Source of the DNA: Strongylocentrotus purpuratus
Lineage: Eukaryota; Echinodermata; Echinoidea; Camarodonta; Strongylocentrotidae
Reading direction: 5' to 3'
NCBI RefSeq assembly: GCF_000002235.5
Contig: NW_022145545.1
Location: 1,553,501-1,617,500, forward strand
Length of the DNA stretch: 64,000 nt
Shown here: positions 50,060-61,719 of the stretch, piece after piece
How the letters are laid out: each line of letters begins with the position of its first letter
How positions within the stretch are numbered: the stretch's first letter is position 1
The notes under the pieces: generated by a model
Told to the model about the DNA's origin: nothing
The model's input: only the letters and a program-made list of their open reading frames with translations
Databases searched by the model: none
Made by a program: the position numbers and the translations under genes

Positions 50060-50410
50060 AGAACAAATCAACGAGAAATCAGTAGTCTAGCAACAAGAGA
50101 AATCGGTTATCCGAGGGTTCGAATCCCGACACGGCGCTAATATCCTTTGGCAAGATATTGACCGGCACTTGCTACTCTTCACCCAGGTGTTAAATGGGTA
50201 CCCGGTAGGATGCGACCGTCATTGTTGGTCAAACAGTTTTTGAGCGTCATGTAAAGCCTGGCTGGATTGCTCCCCAGGGAGTGGAGATTGTGCACACATT
50301 GTGTGCGGGCAAGCACTGAATCCAACGACCGGGGTAATAGTATACTTGTAAAGCGCTTAGAGACATTTGTATTAAGCGCTATATAAAAATTAAATATTAT
50401 TATTATTATC
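50060..50410 (+). mobile_element. SINE, near full length
   Basis: B box ggttcgaatcc at 50116-50126, core cctttggcaagatattgacc, cacccaggtgttaaatgggt, then the 3' part with gcgcttagagac and aagcgctatataaa and a final (att)n. This is the most complete copy in the window and defines the 3' end of the family. Confidence 0.82.
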
Positions 50411-50679
50411 CGATATATCAAATTAAACTATAGGAACTTGTGTCGCTAACTTGGTAATTCAGACATGTCAAAAACCAAAAATTAATATAGGATAATCCCT
50501 AAATAACCTAAAAGGTGCATGGAAATACACTTTTAATTTCGTTTCACTTTCACCAAAACCGTGAACTTACAAGAAGAGAAATAAGAAGGGGATGTACATG
50601 TAGGATAAAAAAGAAATAGCGGGTCTCTTTTGTACCTTCATGTATTATGTGGTGTGCCCTGTACCAAAGGCCCTATACC

Positions 50680-51178
50680 TAAAGAGGTATTTGGATACAA
50701 GCATTACCTATGCAGATCGAGAAAGATCGAACAGAATAGAATCAAGAATAACCCGAGGACAGATTGGTTATCCGACCCAGGCCCTCAAACCGAACCACAT
50801 ACTACTCTCATACACCTATCATCTCACCCCACTTGATCTCGCACTCCATGCGTAGTCGCTCACACTTTAGTTATTTTCATGTACACGTATTTAGTTCTCA
50901 GAGGTTTTGTTTTTTCCTCCCTCCCCCCCCCCCCCCCCCCTTTCTCTCTCTCTCTCTCTTTCTATCTCTGTCCCAAATCATTATATTTTGGTGGTAGGTC
51001 TATGGTCTTATTGAGTGAATATCTACGAACAAATTAGAATCAGGAATATCCTAGGCCTAGGGATGCATAGGTTTAGCCGATCCCGGCCCTTAAAATTTCG
51101 TACCCATAATCTCTGCCCACTTACGCAGTACAAGTCTCTCACACTTCTACTATTTCTTCAATTCCCTTAGCCCTACGC

Positions 51179-51237
<59 letters not shown>

Positions 51238-51251
51238 TCCCTCCCTCTCTC

Positions 51252-51293
<42 letters not shown>

Positions 51294-51645
51294 TCACTCT
51301 CTCCTGCTTTCTCTTTGTGACTCCTCTTTTTGATCACTCTCTTGAATTCTACCACAGGGACTTTACATGAAGAGGTAGATACATGCATTACGCATACTGA
51401 TCGACTGAATGTCTACGAATAAAGTATTATAGAAAATATCCTAGGGATGCTCCGTCACCCGATCCTGGACTTCAACCCATAGACCTCTTCTATTTATAGT
51501 ATGTACATGCTCTCATGTTCGGAGTTCCTTCCGCATACCAAATCTACGCACACCCACACTCTCAACCCACTCACGCTCTACACGGTAGACTGTGCAAATG
51601 TAACTGTGACTTCCAAGAGTTAACCTGCCTCCCCCTCCCTTCCCC

Positions 51646-51684
<39 letters not shown>

Positions 51685-51710
51685 CTTGTCATCTTCCCTT
51701 TATGATTATT
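50680..51710. repeat. Three degenerate tandem units, each ending in C/CT tracts
   Basis: Unit 1 about 50680-50990, unit 2 about 50991-51355, unit 3 about 51368-51710. Shared landmarks are gaggta--tacatgcatta, atcctaggg/aacccgagg, and ccgatcc-ggcc near 50772, 51078 and 51459. Each unit then runs into pyrimidine-rich DNA and closes with a C-run and (CT)n (50917-50968, 51178-51303, 51627-51684). Strongly diverged, so boundaries are approximate. Confidence 0.65.
51178..51303. repeat. C-tract plus long CT microsatellite
   Basis: C11 then about 115 bp of (CT)n with a few CC interruptions, the longest CT array in the window. Confidence 0.96.
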
Positions 51711-52324
51711 GAGTTCCACATATTCTCGCAATGTTACTTGACAATCACTTATCTTGAATTTATTGACGTGCAAATTGATTTTAAAAGGATACTAGTTCTA
51801 GACATAGTAACAAATAATACACCTCCTACATTGACATAATTCTAGAATATAACTGACCCGAAATACTAATCAATGTATCGAATTTTAATGTTAACAAAAT
51901 ATCAAAGGCAAACCAACATGTTGCTAAAAATTCACAAAGGTGGGGGAAACATTACGATAACGGTATAAAAGGAGAATTAACATCAAACTAATCGTTAATT
52001 TCAGTTCGTTGTAAATATGGCGAAGTAGGGTCTCTCTATTGAATTTGCAAGGCGATATTAATTGGCCCACACCAATTATTTTGATATCAAACGAAACGTT
52101 GTGTTACTCTCTCTGTCATGATATGCTTCATAGTCGAAAGGTTAATTCCCCATTTTTGTGGACTTTATTTTTCATCCAAAGTGTTTGGAACAATAACGAA
52201 TAATTATAATAAGAACAAACATCAGATTGAATATTTCTTTAAAAACAAAACAAAACAAATAACTTGCAGATGATAGTTTAGCATTACATGCACCATTCAA
52301 CAACGGTTCATGATGTAACATTAA

Positions 52325-52691
52325 AGGTAAAGACCAGTAATGGTCATGCGATTGCATTGTGAAAGAAACGTTGTGGAATCGATCAGAAAAGGTTGATCAT
52401 CTAGCATCTAGCATCTGCAAGGTTCTGGAATCATCAAAATGATAAGAAATTTGGCCCATTCTTCGTAAAGTTACAAGCACTATACACAGAAAGATGTATA
52501 TGGGACTACCCTATCTCTCTCACACGACCATGAGAGAAATAAATTTACCAAATATATGAATTAGTAGGCGGTTTCCCGGCAAATTTTGTATCATCATGTA
52601 TTAGTCAAAACATATTCTTTCACATGATTGGTAATGAGAGCTTCCATTTCATTTTTTGAAATTGGGGCGTTACCAATACTGGTCTTTACCT
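52325..52691. mobile_element. TTAA-flanked MITE, copy 2 (opposite orientation)
   Basis: 367-bp element with perfect 13-bp inverted ends aggtaaagaccag / ctggtctttacct and TTAA on both sides (52321-52324, 52692-52695). The interior matches copy 1 (38091-38471) on the opposite strand: landmarks cacagaaagatgtatatggg, gcggtttcccggcaaa and acatattctttcacatgatt. Confidence 0.88.
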
Positions 52692-55094
52692 TTAAGTGTG
52701 ATATGATATTTTTCTCTCTCTCCTTCGTAATACATAATTATACACGACCACTATTCATACCTCCCGGCCACTAGACGAACTAACTTAATAATGTGATGTT
52801 TATATTGTTTGGGGGGAATCATTAGCAGAGAATGATTTGATAAAATAACATTTTTAGTAGTTATGATTGACGTAGACTGAAAGCAAATATAACATGGGGG
52901 TGTAGATGAATAGACTGAAAATAGCTTGACTTTTGTCAGCAATGTGAACTAATTTGACAGTATAGCTTCACATTCTAATTTCATTCGCATTGTGTTCAGC
53001 GTTCATTGTCGTCTTATTATTATTTAAGTTGATTTCCAAATTTGATATTGTAAAGGCGAAAAACAATATTAAGATCAAGGTCGGAGGAAGTGTTTTATAG
53101 ATTCTTGAAATATGTATTTGAAATGCACGAACAGAAAAACACTCGAAATTCAACTTCGATAGAATTCGTTTCTCTGCCAGAGAGCAAAAATTCAGAGAAT
53201 TAGATTGGTGAAAGTTGATCGAAATAAGATTTTAGAATGAAAAGTTTATAATTTTTTACTTTTTTATTTTGAAAGATTTAAACAGGCATAATTGGATGGA
53301 AATTTCAGTAATAACGTTCTTATCATATTTTGTCCAATTTCTTTACAACTATCACCAACCTATTTCATCTTTGATTTTCATTTTTTCACACACACGAATG
53401 TGATGTAATGAATGTTGATATGGATGATAAACACAGCAGACCGATATCTAATGCACGCAAGGTGGAATAAAACAACGACATTTTCTCATTTCATGATAAT
53501 GAAAATCGGTCTGTGATCTGATTTTGCCTTTCAATTCATGTAACACGTAGACAGGTGACTTTTATTAAACGATCAATTTGACAGTTATTCTCTCATAACA
53601 TGAAAATGAAGTCAGAGCATGAACTACATTTCCATAAGTAGACCTAGGAGATGACTTCGTGTCTATTCCAAATAAATGTTTTAACTAATCAAACAGCTTG
53701 TCCACTTAAAAGACGCCGTTTATTTCTCAGCTGAAAATTCTCCGGCAATGCGTCCTTGAATTATTTCTGCAAATGTCTTATTCATGACTTAATTCCCCAT
53801 TGGTTGAGCGGCCTTTCCCTTCGTCAAGCCAAATAAACCATTAGAGACGCCGGTAAAAAGATCACGTGGTTTAGATTTCATGTCACGTGATTTTCTATAA
53901 TGAATGGACACAAGTGGCGCCACTTATTTGGCACATCCTGCATCACGCGACGTACATTATGTTGCAGAGTATGCTGTAATACCAGATTGGAATTTTTGTT
54001 TTGTAATAATTGATTCCCCAAGATGCAAAATACGGTTGATCGATGTTCGACAAAATACAACGAAAAGACTGTTTGTCTATTCAGGTGTTGTTGATTTTAA
54101 GTAATCACGTTTAGATTGGATCTGGCAAAGAAAGTAAGCATTTTGACTGATTGTATGCCCTAGAAAATCACCCCTCAGTTTCTTTATGCACAACGCTGAA
54201 TCGAATTAAAGCAAATAATAAATGCGTTGAGATCAAAAAGATTTATTCCGTAACTCACCGATCTCTTTAAATCTATTTACTTCAAAACTGAGTTAGATAC
54301 ATTGGTATTTAATGCTTTAGATATCAACTTTTCCTAATTATCTCGTTAAGTCGGAACACGTTTTGCCCCTCTGTTGTACATCCGATATAAGCAAAGTAAC
54401 GTTCGTCATAATAAAAACAGGTTTTCAAAGGGCAGGAGCAAATAACAAGGAGGAAATGTCACGATAAGAACATGAACTCGTAGCTCAAACTTCAAGGTGT
54501 TTTTTAATCGGGGCAAAATGAAAAGATGACTGTGGTTTCTTGTAAGAAGCAGATAAAGGAACGGAATTAACGTCTTTTACAAGTCGTATATCTTCACTAA
54601 ATTATGCAACGATTAGACGCGGAAACGGGGAGGGAGGGGCGGAGTGGCTAGCTAGCGGAGCACCTTGATACCCTTTTCCACCGGGGTAGATTCCCACTAA
54701 TGTATTACCACTCGTCGCCAAGATTGAATGACTGTTTACCCAGGGCTGCCATAATTAAACTCCGTGCTTCATTCACCGGGGCATTCATTATGCTCAAATC
54801 TTGACTTATACCTCCGACTGTAATTACATCGCTCGTGTGCCTGTATCGGGGCAACAAGAAGCAGTATGTTGAGGGATTCTTTTAAGAAGGAGGTGGAAGC
54901 GTTAAAAAGAAGGTTCATTTAAATTTGGAAAATAGGTTAATTATACATCTACAGATTGCTGAGAACATTAACAAAAAAAGAGTAAAGTACTTTTAAAGCC
55001 CTCACTATTGTGAGGAATAAATTAAATGCAATTTTGATACCCTTTCCAGAACCGACTCACAATGTAAAATGACGGCGTTATATATGCGATAAGG

Positions 55095-55102
55095 TGACGT
55101 CA
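55095..55102. promoter_or_regulatory. CRE palindrome
   Basis: Perfect TGACGTCA within ggtgacgtcac. A second perfect copy lies at 58181-58188. Consensus matches only, 26-29 kb upstream of ADCY3. Confidence 0.25.
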
Positions 55103-55291
55103 CAATATATGTGAATGATGTATCAATCAATACGAGAAATGTGAGTTACTTTGTTTCCTTTTCACATTGTCGTGTCCAAACTTAATGAACGGCAATATAA
55201 ACTGAATGTTTTTTAAAAACAAAAGACATTTAGCTTCTAGACTGTCTGTCTTTCAGTCTGTTCGTCACTTTACCTTTCATGTTATCATTTT

Positions 55292-55350
55292 GCTCTCTCT
55301 CTCTCTCTCTCTCTCTCTCCCTTTCTTTCTCTTTCTCTCTTTCTCTCTGT
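55292..55350. repeat. CT microsatellite
   Basis: (CT)n with T-run interruptions, continuing into a wider pyrimidine-rich region to about 55500. Confidence 0.93.
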
Positions 55351-56889
55351 CTGTCTTTCTTTCAAGCTTGGTCTATATTTTTATCTCGCTCTAACTCTCA
55401 CTCTGCCTCTCCTACTCCACCCTTCCCCTGCATATCATATTCCTCTTTATTTCTCTCTACATCCCCTCTCTAAAAACCTTTCCTCTTTCTTATCTTTCCT
55501 ATTTCGATTTATTTATAGCCTCTTCTATTTGTCATTTTTTATATCGAGATAAAATTAAAAGACAAAGAAATCTATGATAAAATCAAGTTTGTTTACCACC
55601 AGCAGGAATGTTCATACTGTGTTCCTCTCATGATAATGTTCGTCATAAAATATAGACAAAATTTAATATAGACGCACATAAAAATTGCCCATTATCTCAA
55701 AGTCTATACAGTATTACGTTGAATAATTTGGCACATAATATAATACCAGAAGTGCCAGAAATATAATTTATGGGCTGTTGATAAAACTGTTGTCTCCTTC
55801 ACTTTCAGACACAAAGCACCAGTTATATGGCATTCTCTACCGAAATGACTTGCTTTTTTAATAATTTTTTTGAAGAGGAGATTAAAGAAATTTCTCCTAT
55901 TTTGTGAACTTTCATTTTAAAAGTTAATATGTTTGTTTCCGAACTTTGTTCCTCGGTTGTCTGGTCTTTCTCTTTTATATACATCGTTCTATGTTTTATT
56001 GCATCTTTTGATTTGTTAATGTGTTTTTTTTTTTCTTTTTCGTTTGCATATGCATGTAAAAGATTAAATATCCTCTCTTGCATTCGAGCACTTTTTACTT
56101 TATCTCATAAGGGGACTATCCTGACAAGACCGCCTTGATCTGTTATGTTACCCTTGAATACGTGTATTTTTATGTGCACCTGCTCTGTATTTTTGATTTG
56201 TATGTGTATATGCTTTTATTGGAATGAAAAAATAACACATGACATAAATAGATAAAGGTTACACACATAAAACATATTAACCTACTTCTCTAAATAACAC
56301 TTACTAAATCTCATTATAGATGAAAGTAGATAAGGATTCAAAGCTGAAGTTCTCGTATACCCTTTCTTTTTATGGTTTGTCTAATATTCCTTGCACAAAA
56401 GTATTAACAATCATAACGATTATTTTGTTTCTTTTAATTACATGTAATCCTCTCCTGAATTCAATAAATCAGTCAACCTTCAAAGTCGTATTTATAGTTC
56501 GATAGCCGTCCAAAAACAAAAAAAATGCATCTAAAAGTTTTAAAAACAGTGTTCAGCTGAGTGAAGGCAGTGGTTATAATGGGGTATTTTGTATTTTGCA
56601 ACGGATTATATAGTTGTAATGTTATATTCCCTGTCAACCCTGCCTGGCCCTACACCGCATCCCTTACTCTAACCCCATCCCGTACTCCCCATCTCAATGA
56701 TGAAAACCACCGCTATCTCTTTTATCTCTCTTCCTTTCTCGAGCTAAAAGCTCTTGCTTGTGTACTCTCCTACTCACGAAGCTTTTAAGCCCAATATGCA
56801 AACGGATCACGCATGCCGTAGCATGGATTAATACTCGTATTAATCTCAAAACGTAAAAGCGCGGTCGATTTTCGGTTGTTCCGGGTCTT

Positions 56890-57660
56890 GTAATTTGTAT
56901 TTCATATTTAACATGGTCTTCTCGATATATTTTGACGGATAGATAATGGATTATGATTTGAAATGCAAACAAAATGTGCTGCCTTCTATATTTATTTTCG
57001 AAAAAATCATTACTAGAATTTAGATCGATTTACCACTTTGGTCGATGTAGGCTTATTTCTATGTTTGTTTTTTCGGCTTTATGTTTGTTTTGCCTATTCT
57101 CTTTATGTTTGTTTTTTCCTATTCTCTTCTTTTTTCTTTTTTTAACCATGCCTGCCTCTGTTAATATATTTTCTTGATTGAAAAACACATTTTACGACCG
57201 GAGAAGAAAACAGTTTACAGATGAAACATTTAAACAGAATTGAGTAATTTTGCAACTTATTCATTTGCGTGCTTAAAAAAAGTAATTTGTACTTCATATT
57301 TAACATGGTCTTCTCGATATATTTTGACGGATAGATAATGGATTATGATTTGAAATGCAAACAAAATTGTGCAGCCTTCTATATTTATTTCCGAGAAAAA
57401 AAATCATTACTAGAATTTCGGTCGATTTAACCACTTTGATCGATGTAGGCTTATTTCTATGTTTGTTTTTTTCAGCTTTATGTTTGTTTTGCCTATTCTC
57501 TTCTCTCTTTTTTAAAAACCATGCCTGCCTCTGTTAATATGTTTTCTTGATTGAAAAACACATTTTACGACCGGAGAAGAAAAGACAGTTTACAGATGAA
57601 ACATTTAAACAGAATTTGGTAATTTTGTAACTTATTCATTTGCGTTCTTAAAAAAAAAAG
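56890..57660. repeat. 390-bp tandem duplication
   Basis: Copy 1 is 56890-57281 and copy 2 is 57282-57660. They are highly similar (for example acatggtcttctcgatatat, ttacgaccggagaagaaaa, acttattcatttgcgt), differing by substitutions and small indels in T-rich runs. Recent local duplication; no gene. Confidence 0.95.
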
Positions 57661-57738
57661 CTTTTGATTATGGTCTTACATTAGGTTTCTGTTTGTTCAA
57701 GGTAAAACAAAATATCGTGAGAAAGTTGGGAACAACAG

Positions 57739-57857
57739 TTGCGATTGATACGGATCAATCGCAAGTCCGCCAATCAATCGCATGTTTACAGTCTCCTATC
57801 TGTGATATACATAGTTGCAATTAATATTAATCGCAAAAATAAAAAGTTGCGATTAAT
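57739..57857. repeat. Cluster of six TTGCGATTRAT motifs, both orientations
   Basis: Plus-orientation copies at 57739, 57815 (one mismatch) and 57847; minus-orientation copies at 57754, 57773 and 57826. The first pair forms an 11-bp perfect stem with a four-base loop; the copies at 57815 and 57826 are directly adjacent and nearly palindromic. Confidence 0.85.
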
Positions 57858-57859
57858 TA

Positions 57860-58987
57860 TGAGACAGGGCCCAGATGATCAGAAATGTGATGAGAAAGTC
57901 ATGGAAAATAATATAAAACTGTATCATTAAAATATTTATGTTTGAAATTTAGTGGTTTTGGCATCTGGATATTTATAGAGACCCATTTGGTATTATCCGA
58001 ACTGTATGTTTAATCATCGTAATTATAATTCTCTTCCTCTTTCTCATGCAGCACCTCAGTCCATTAATCTTATTAGATCAGTTGCATACAATTTCATGAA
58101 GAGATCGGAAAATTCTTTTCTGTTCAGTTTCTGATATTTTCATTCTTTCATTCAATTTTGATAATGATAGTCAGAAAACATGACGTCACAATTAATCTTA
58201 TTGAAGATATAAAATGAGTAATAGAGCAAGAGTAATGTAGGGAGGGGGAGAGAGGGGAAGGGAAAGGGAGAGAGGGAGAGGGAGAGAGAGAGAGAGCGGG
58301 GGAGAGGGAGGGGAGAGAGAGAGAGAGAGAGAGAGAGCGGGGGAGAGGGAGGGGGAGAGAGAGAGTAACGTATTATTTCCTGTAAAAATGCAACATAGAG
58401 GGAAATTAATTTCTTTCCTATCTCTTCGTTGGAGACATTTCCTTGATTGAAATATAATTGAACGGAAATCATTCACAAGAATACCCCGTTCCGCCATGAG
58501 GAAAATGAGATTGGTCGCCTATAAGAAAAGCGGGTGACCTTTTCAAGGAACGGAAACAAAGGAAGATACCCAGCTTTTTACAATTCGAGAGCATTTTACA
58601 AATCGAAATGAGCTACCCAACTGAAGATGAAATATATAAGGACAAAAATGAAAATCGTAAGAATATACTAAAGTGTGACCTCACCTAAGAAATGGGGAGA
58701 AATACATTGTAAACAGTCACACAAAGCAGTAATTTCAAAATGTTTTATTTATGAGTGAGCTGCAGGATTGTGGAGACCTTTTTTCTTAAACGAGAGTTCA
58801 AAAAATGAAAGGAAATTTACACAGACTACAAACGTCCATAAAACATTTTACGTGGAACCGTCTTCATTTTATGCACTGTATAACATTACATTTTCTTGAT
58901 GTGTTTCATTTGTTTGTACATGTTCCACATAATACTGATATTGGGACATTAACGAGTAATAAGATAGACAGAGAGCAATAGAAGAAG

Positions 58988-59033
<46 letters not shown>

Positions 59034-59840
59034 GAGAGGATGAGGGTGAGGCCTAGAGGGAGACAGTCAGAAACAGAGACAGTCAGAGAGACTGCATGTC
59101 TCTTTAAAAAAGATGTTCAAACAACATCTTAGGGAAAATAATATAATCATGGCTGTAATCGGATTTCGTGATTGTAATAAGCCAGTGATGATTAATGCCA
59201 ATTGGAATCATCACCATGACAACGATATGTACATTTTGAATTGATTCATTCATGCTCCAGTATTACATGCACGAGAACGAGCGTAACATTTATAATACCA
59301 TAAATCATGTTCAATTATACGACTGATATATTCCAGCGCACAGCTTGCATTTTAGAATTGAGAATAAAAAGTAGATTGCGGCTTATAAATCTCAAAAGAG
59401 ATTTCGATATTTCTGATTTAATCACTCATTTATCAGCCCTTATAACCCTAGTAACGTCATTAAATAATGGACACCAACACGTTCTTGTTATTTAAATCGG
59501 AAAAACACTTTAGTTCATTAAAACCTAAGCTCTGATAGCTGACAATGTATGAATTCCAAGTTATTGAGCTACCAATCCACTCAATGTTATATCCATTTCG
59601 ATCTAAATCGCAATCACTAATTTTATTTCCCTATCCAGGCAAACAAAGCCCACGCATATTTCAACGTTCAATATGACATTATATTGTGTCCTATATTCAT
59701 CGCGTGATTGTACCCTGAGGGAAGCTTATTCAATCGCAAAAATGATAACACCCACATACAATACCAGTACCCAAGCTTAAAATCATTATATTGTAGTTAT
59801 TGTCTCAAAACCGATAAATAGGTCCGTTAACTCAGAAACT
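57860..59840. other. Intergenic with GA arrays
   Basis: GA arrays at 58238-58368 and 58993-59040 and a CRE palindrome at 58181-58188. The remainder is AT-rich and unassigned. Frames across the arrays are repeat artefacts. Confidence 0.65.
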
Positions 59841-59847
59841 TATTCAG

Positions 59848-59960
59848 CGCCGTAGCTACATGGGTTACATGGGGACACATGCCCCTCCAATCAAATGCCA
59901 GATAAAAGGGAAAATGAAAGATGGGGGTCGGAGTGATAGGGGGAAAGAGAGCGGAAAAGA
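59848..59960. mobile_element. Poly-C foldback family, half copy
   Basis: gcgccgtagctacatgg followed by catggggacacatgcccctcc resembles the left end of the 17757 element. No right end found. Confidence 0.45.
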
Positions 59961-60403
59961 AACCCCCTGCTCCAATCACTTCTTCGATTTTGATTTGACT
60001 GGTGTCTTTTCTGTTTAAGTCATGGACTGGATTGATTAGGTAAGTAATAGTATAGAGACATCGACTGCTTTGAGAGGACTGGCTGTTTCATAGGCTCAAG
60101 GGAACGTGCAAATCCTGCTATGAACCCGAGGCGCGCCTGGGTAGCTAGACCTCGAATATTAAAGCTGTCGATATGTCCTTTTATATGCCATATTGAAACA
60201 GAAATCTACCAAGAATTCTTACCTTATCCTTTTTATTGAGTAAAGATTGGTTAAAACATCACGGAAAATCTGAGAAACTGTCTGTTAATCTTCGCTGGAA
60301 AAATGCCTGATAGTTTCAATCATTTGGGAATCGCAGACAAAAAGCACTGTGTCCGCGCTCGCTCAAAGGAAATATTAACACTTAAACCAATGGGGATCGC
60401 AGC

Positions 60404-60491
60404 ATGAGGGCATTTTTAAAAGACTATTGACCGGTAGGCGGGTATGAGGGCACTTTTCAAAAGACTATTGACTGGTAGGCGGGTATGAGGG
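60404..60491. repeat. 40-bp tandem repeat
   Basis: Two units beginning atgagggca, with aaaagactattgac and ggtaggcgggt, then the start of a third. Periods 40 and 41 bp. Confidence 0.9.
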
Positions 60492-60499
60492 AATGACTA

Positions 60500-61365
60500 A
60501 AATCACGACTGCAATTTCGACCAATAAGATGGCTAAATTTTTAAAAGAGAGGTATATAATGAACAACATTGACTGTTTGAATAGTACCAGAGACCGATTA
60601 TTACTCGACTTGAATGAAAATGATATCGCGTTGTTTGTTCATTGCATGCGCTTGGTATACTAGTACGTGATTCTTCGTATTATTAAGATAGCTATCCATG
60701 GCAATAACTTCAAATTTGTGACTCCACAATGCAGGTGATATGGCATTTTTATCACGATCACGTATAAAGACAGTATCGTATATCATACTGTATGAACTAT
60801 ATGCATGTGATCAGTTTCGGTTAAATGGAAGGCATGGAATCACAAGCGTGGTTATGCATCATATTTTGCTCACCAGTTCAGGTTTCGAAACCAAGCCTAA
60901 TTAACGCAAATATTTACAATTCAAGTCACACCCAATTACAATACTGCAGTCTGCATATTCAGAACCTCCTGAATAACCTTTGGAATAATGAAATCGTGAT
61001 CATGGAAATATGTGCCAGTTTCTATTCCAACCACAAGAGTGTTTCTGTCATGAATGAACATACCTGACTTTGTGAAATATCGTCTTTTTTTCTCTTCAAT
61101 TTTCATTTTGCTTTTCATAATGGTTTCATCGTGCATGATGAGTAATACAAATGCGGTGAAAACATTGAAAATGGCTGTTTTGATAGAGATCCAGTTTGGA
61201 TGGAGATCCAATTTTGGATCTAGCCAATAATTAACGTAGGTCTAAAGAATCAATCACATTAACATATTCAAATGGTAACAAAAACTGTAAAAGAAGACAA
61301 GTTGTGGCATACTGAACATCACTGCCCATCCCAGCTACACAGAAGAGATCTGTAATCCCGTATAA
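60500..61365. other. Intergenic, no gene recognised
   Basis: AT-rich with short open frames only (60-91 codons), none recognisable. Confidence 0.6.
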
Positions 61366-61553
61366 CTCAGTCACAACGCCAAACCGACTCCACATTGGCT
61401 CGCAACCGGGTAATTCCCGCCCATCAGTTCAGACCAACGAAGCACACAAAAGACCGACGACAGACCGAGCTCAAAATTACATTATCCCCAATGGCAAGGT
61501 CGGTTTGGAGTCGGTTTGTAGTCGACATGGAGTTGGTAGGCGGTGTAACGGAT
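61366..61553. mobile_element. Foldback element family F, copy 3
   Basis: Ends ctcagtcacaacgcc and ggcggtgtaac are imperfectly inverted; interior has aaaccgactccac and ggtcggtttggagtcggttt as complementary arms. About 188 bp, the longest of the three copies. Confidence 0.7.
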
Positions 61554-61600
61554 GTCGCCATATTTGTCTCGGTCTAGCTGGTGCGGTATCGTTGATACAG

Positions 61601-61716
61601 TAGGGACTTTTAGATTCGCACGAAGACAATGGGGATTGCTACGATCGACGTCCTTTTAATGCACTGCCTTGAATGGACGTCACACGTTTCAGTCCACGCA
61701 AATCTAAAAGTCCCTA
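61601..61716. mobile_element. 116-bp MITE with perfect 16-bp inverted ends
   Basis: tagggacttttagatt at 61601-61616 is repeated inverted at 61701-61716. Inner sequence also shows gacgtcc arms. The outer TA could be the target duplication of a Tc1/mariner-like element. It sits only 47 bp from foldback copy 3. Confidence 0.85.
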
Positions 61717-61719
61717 ATA

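Larger units (their letters stand above)
52700..56885. other. Intergenic, no gene recognised
   Basis: AT-rich. A GC-richer stretch lies at 54600-54870, a perfect TGACGTCA at 55095-55102, and a CT-rich region at 55292-55500. No coding frame I recognise. Confidence 0.6.

Noticed and set aside
54656..54750. Possible further SINE copy (tcgccaagattgaatgactg, tttacccagg)
   Set aside because: Resemblance to the SINE core is too weak, and there is no head or tail.
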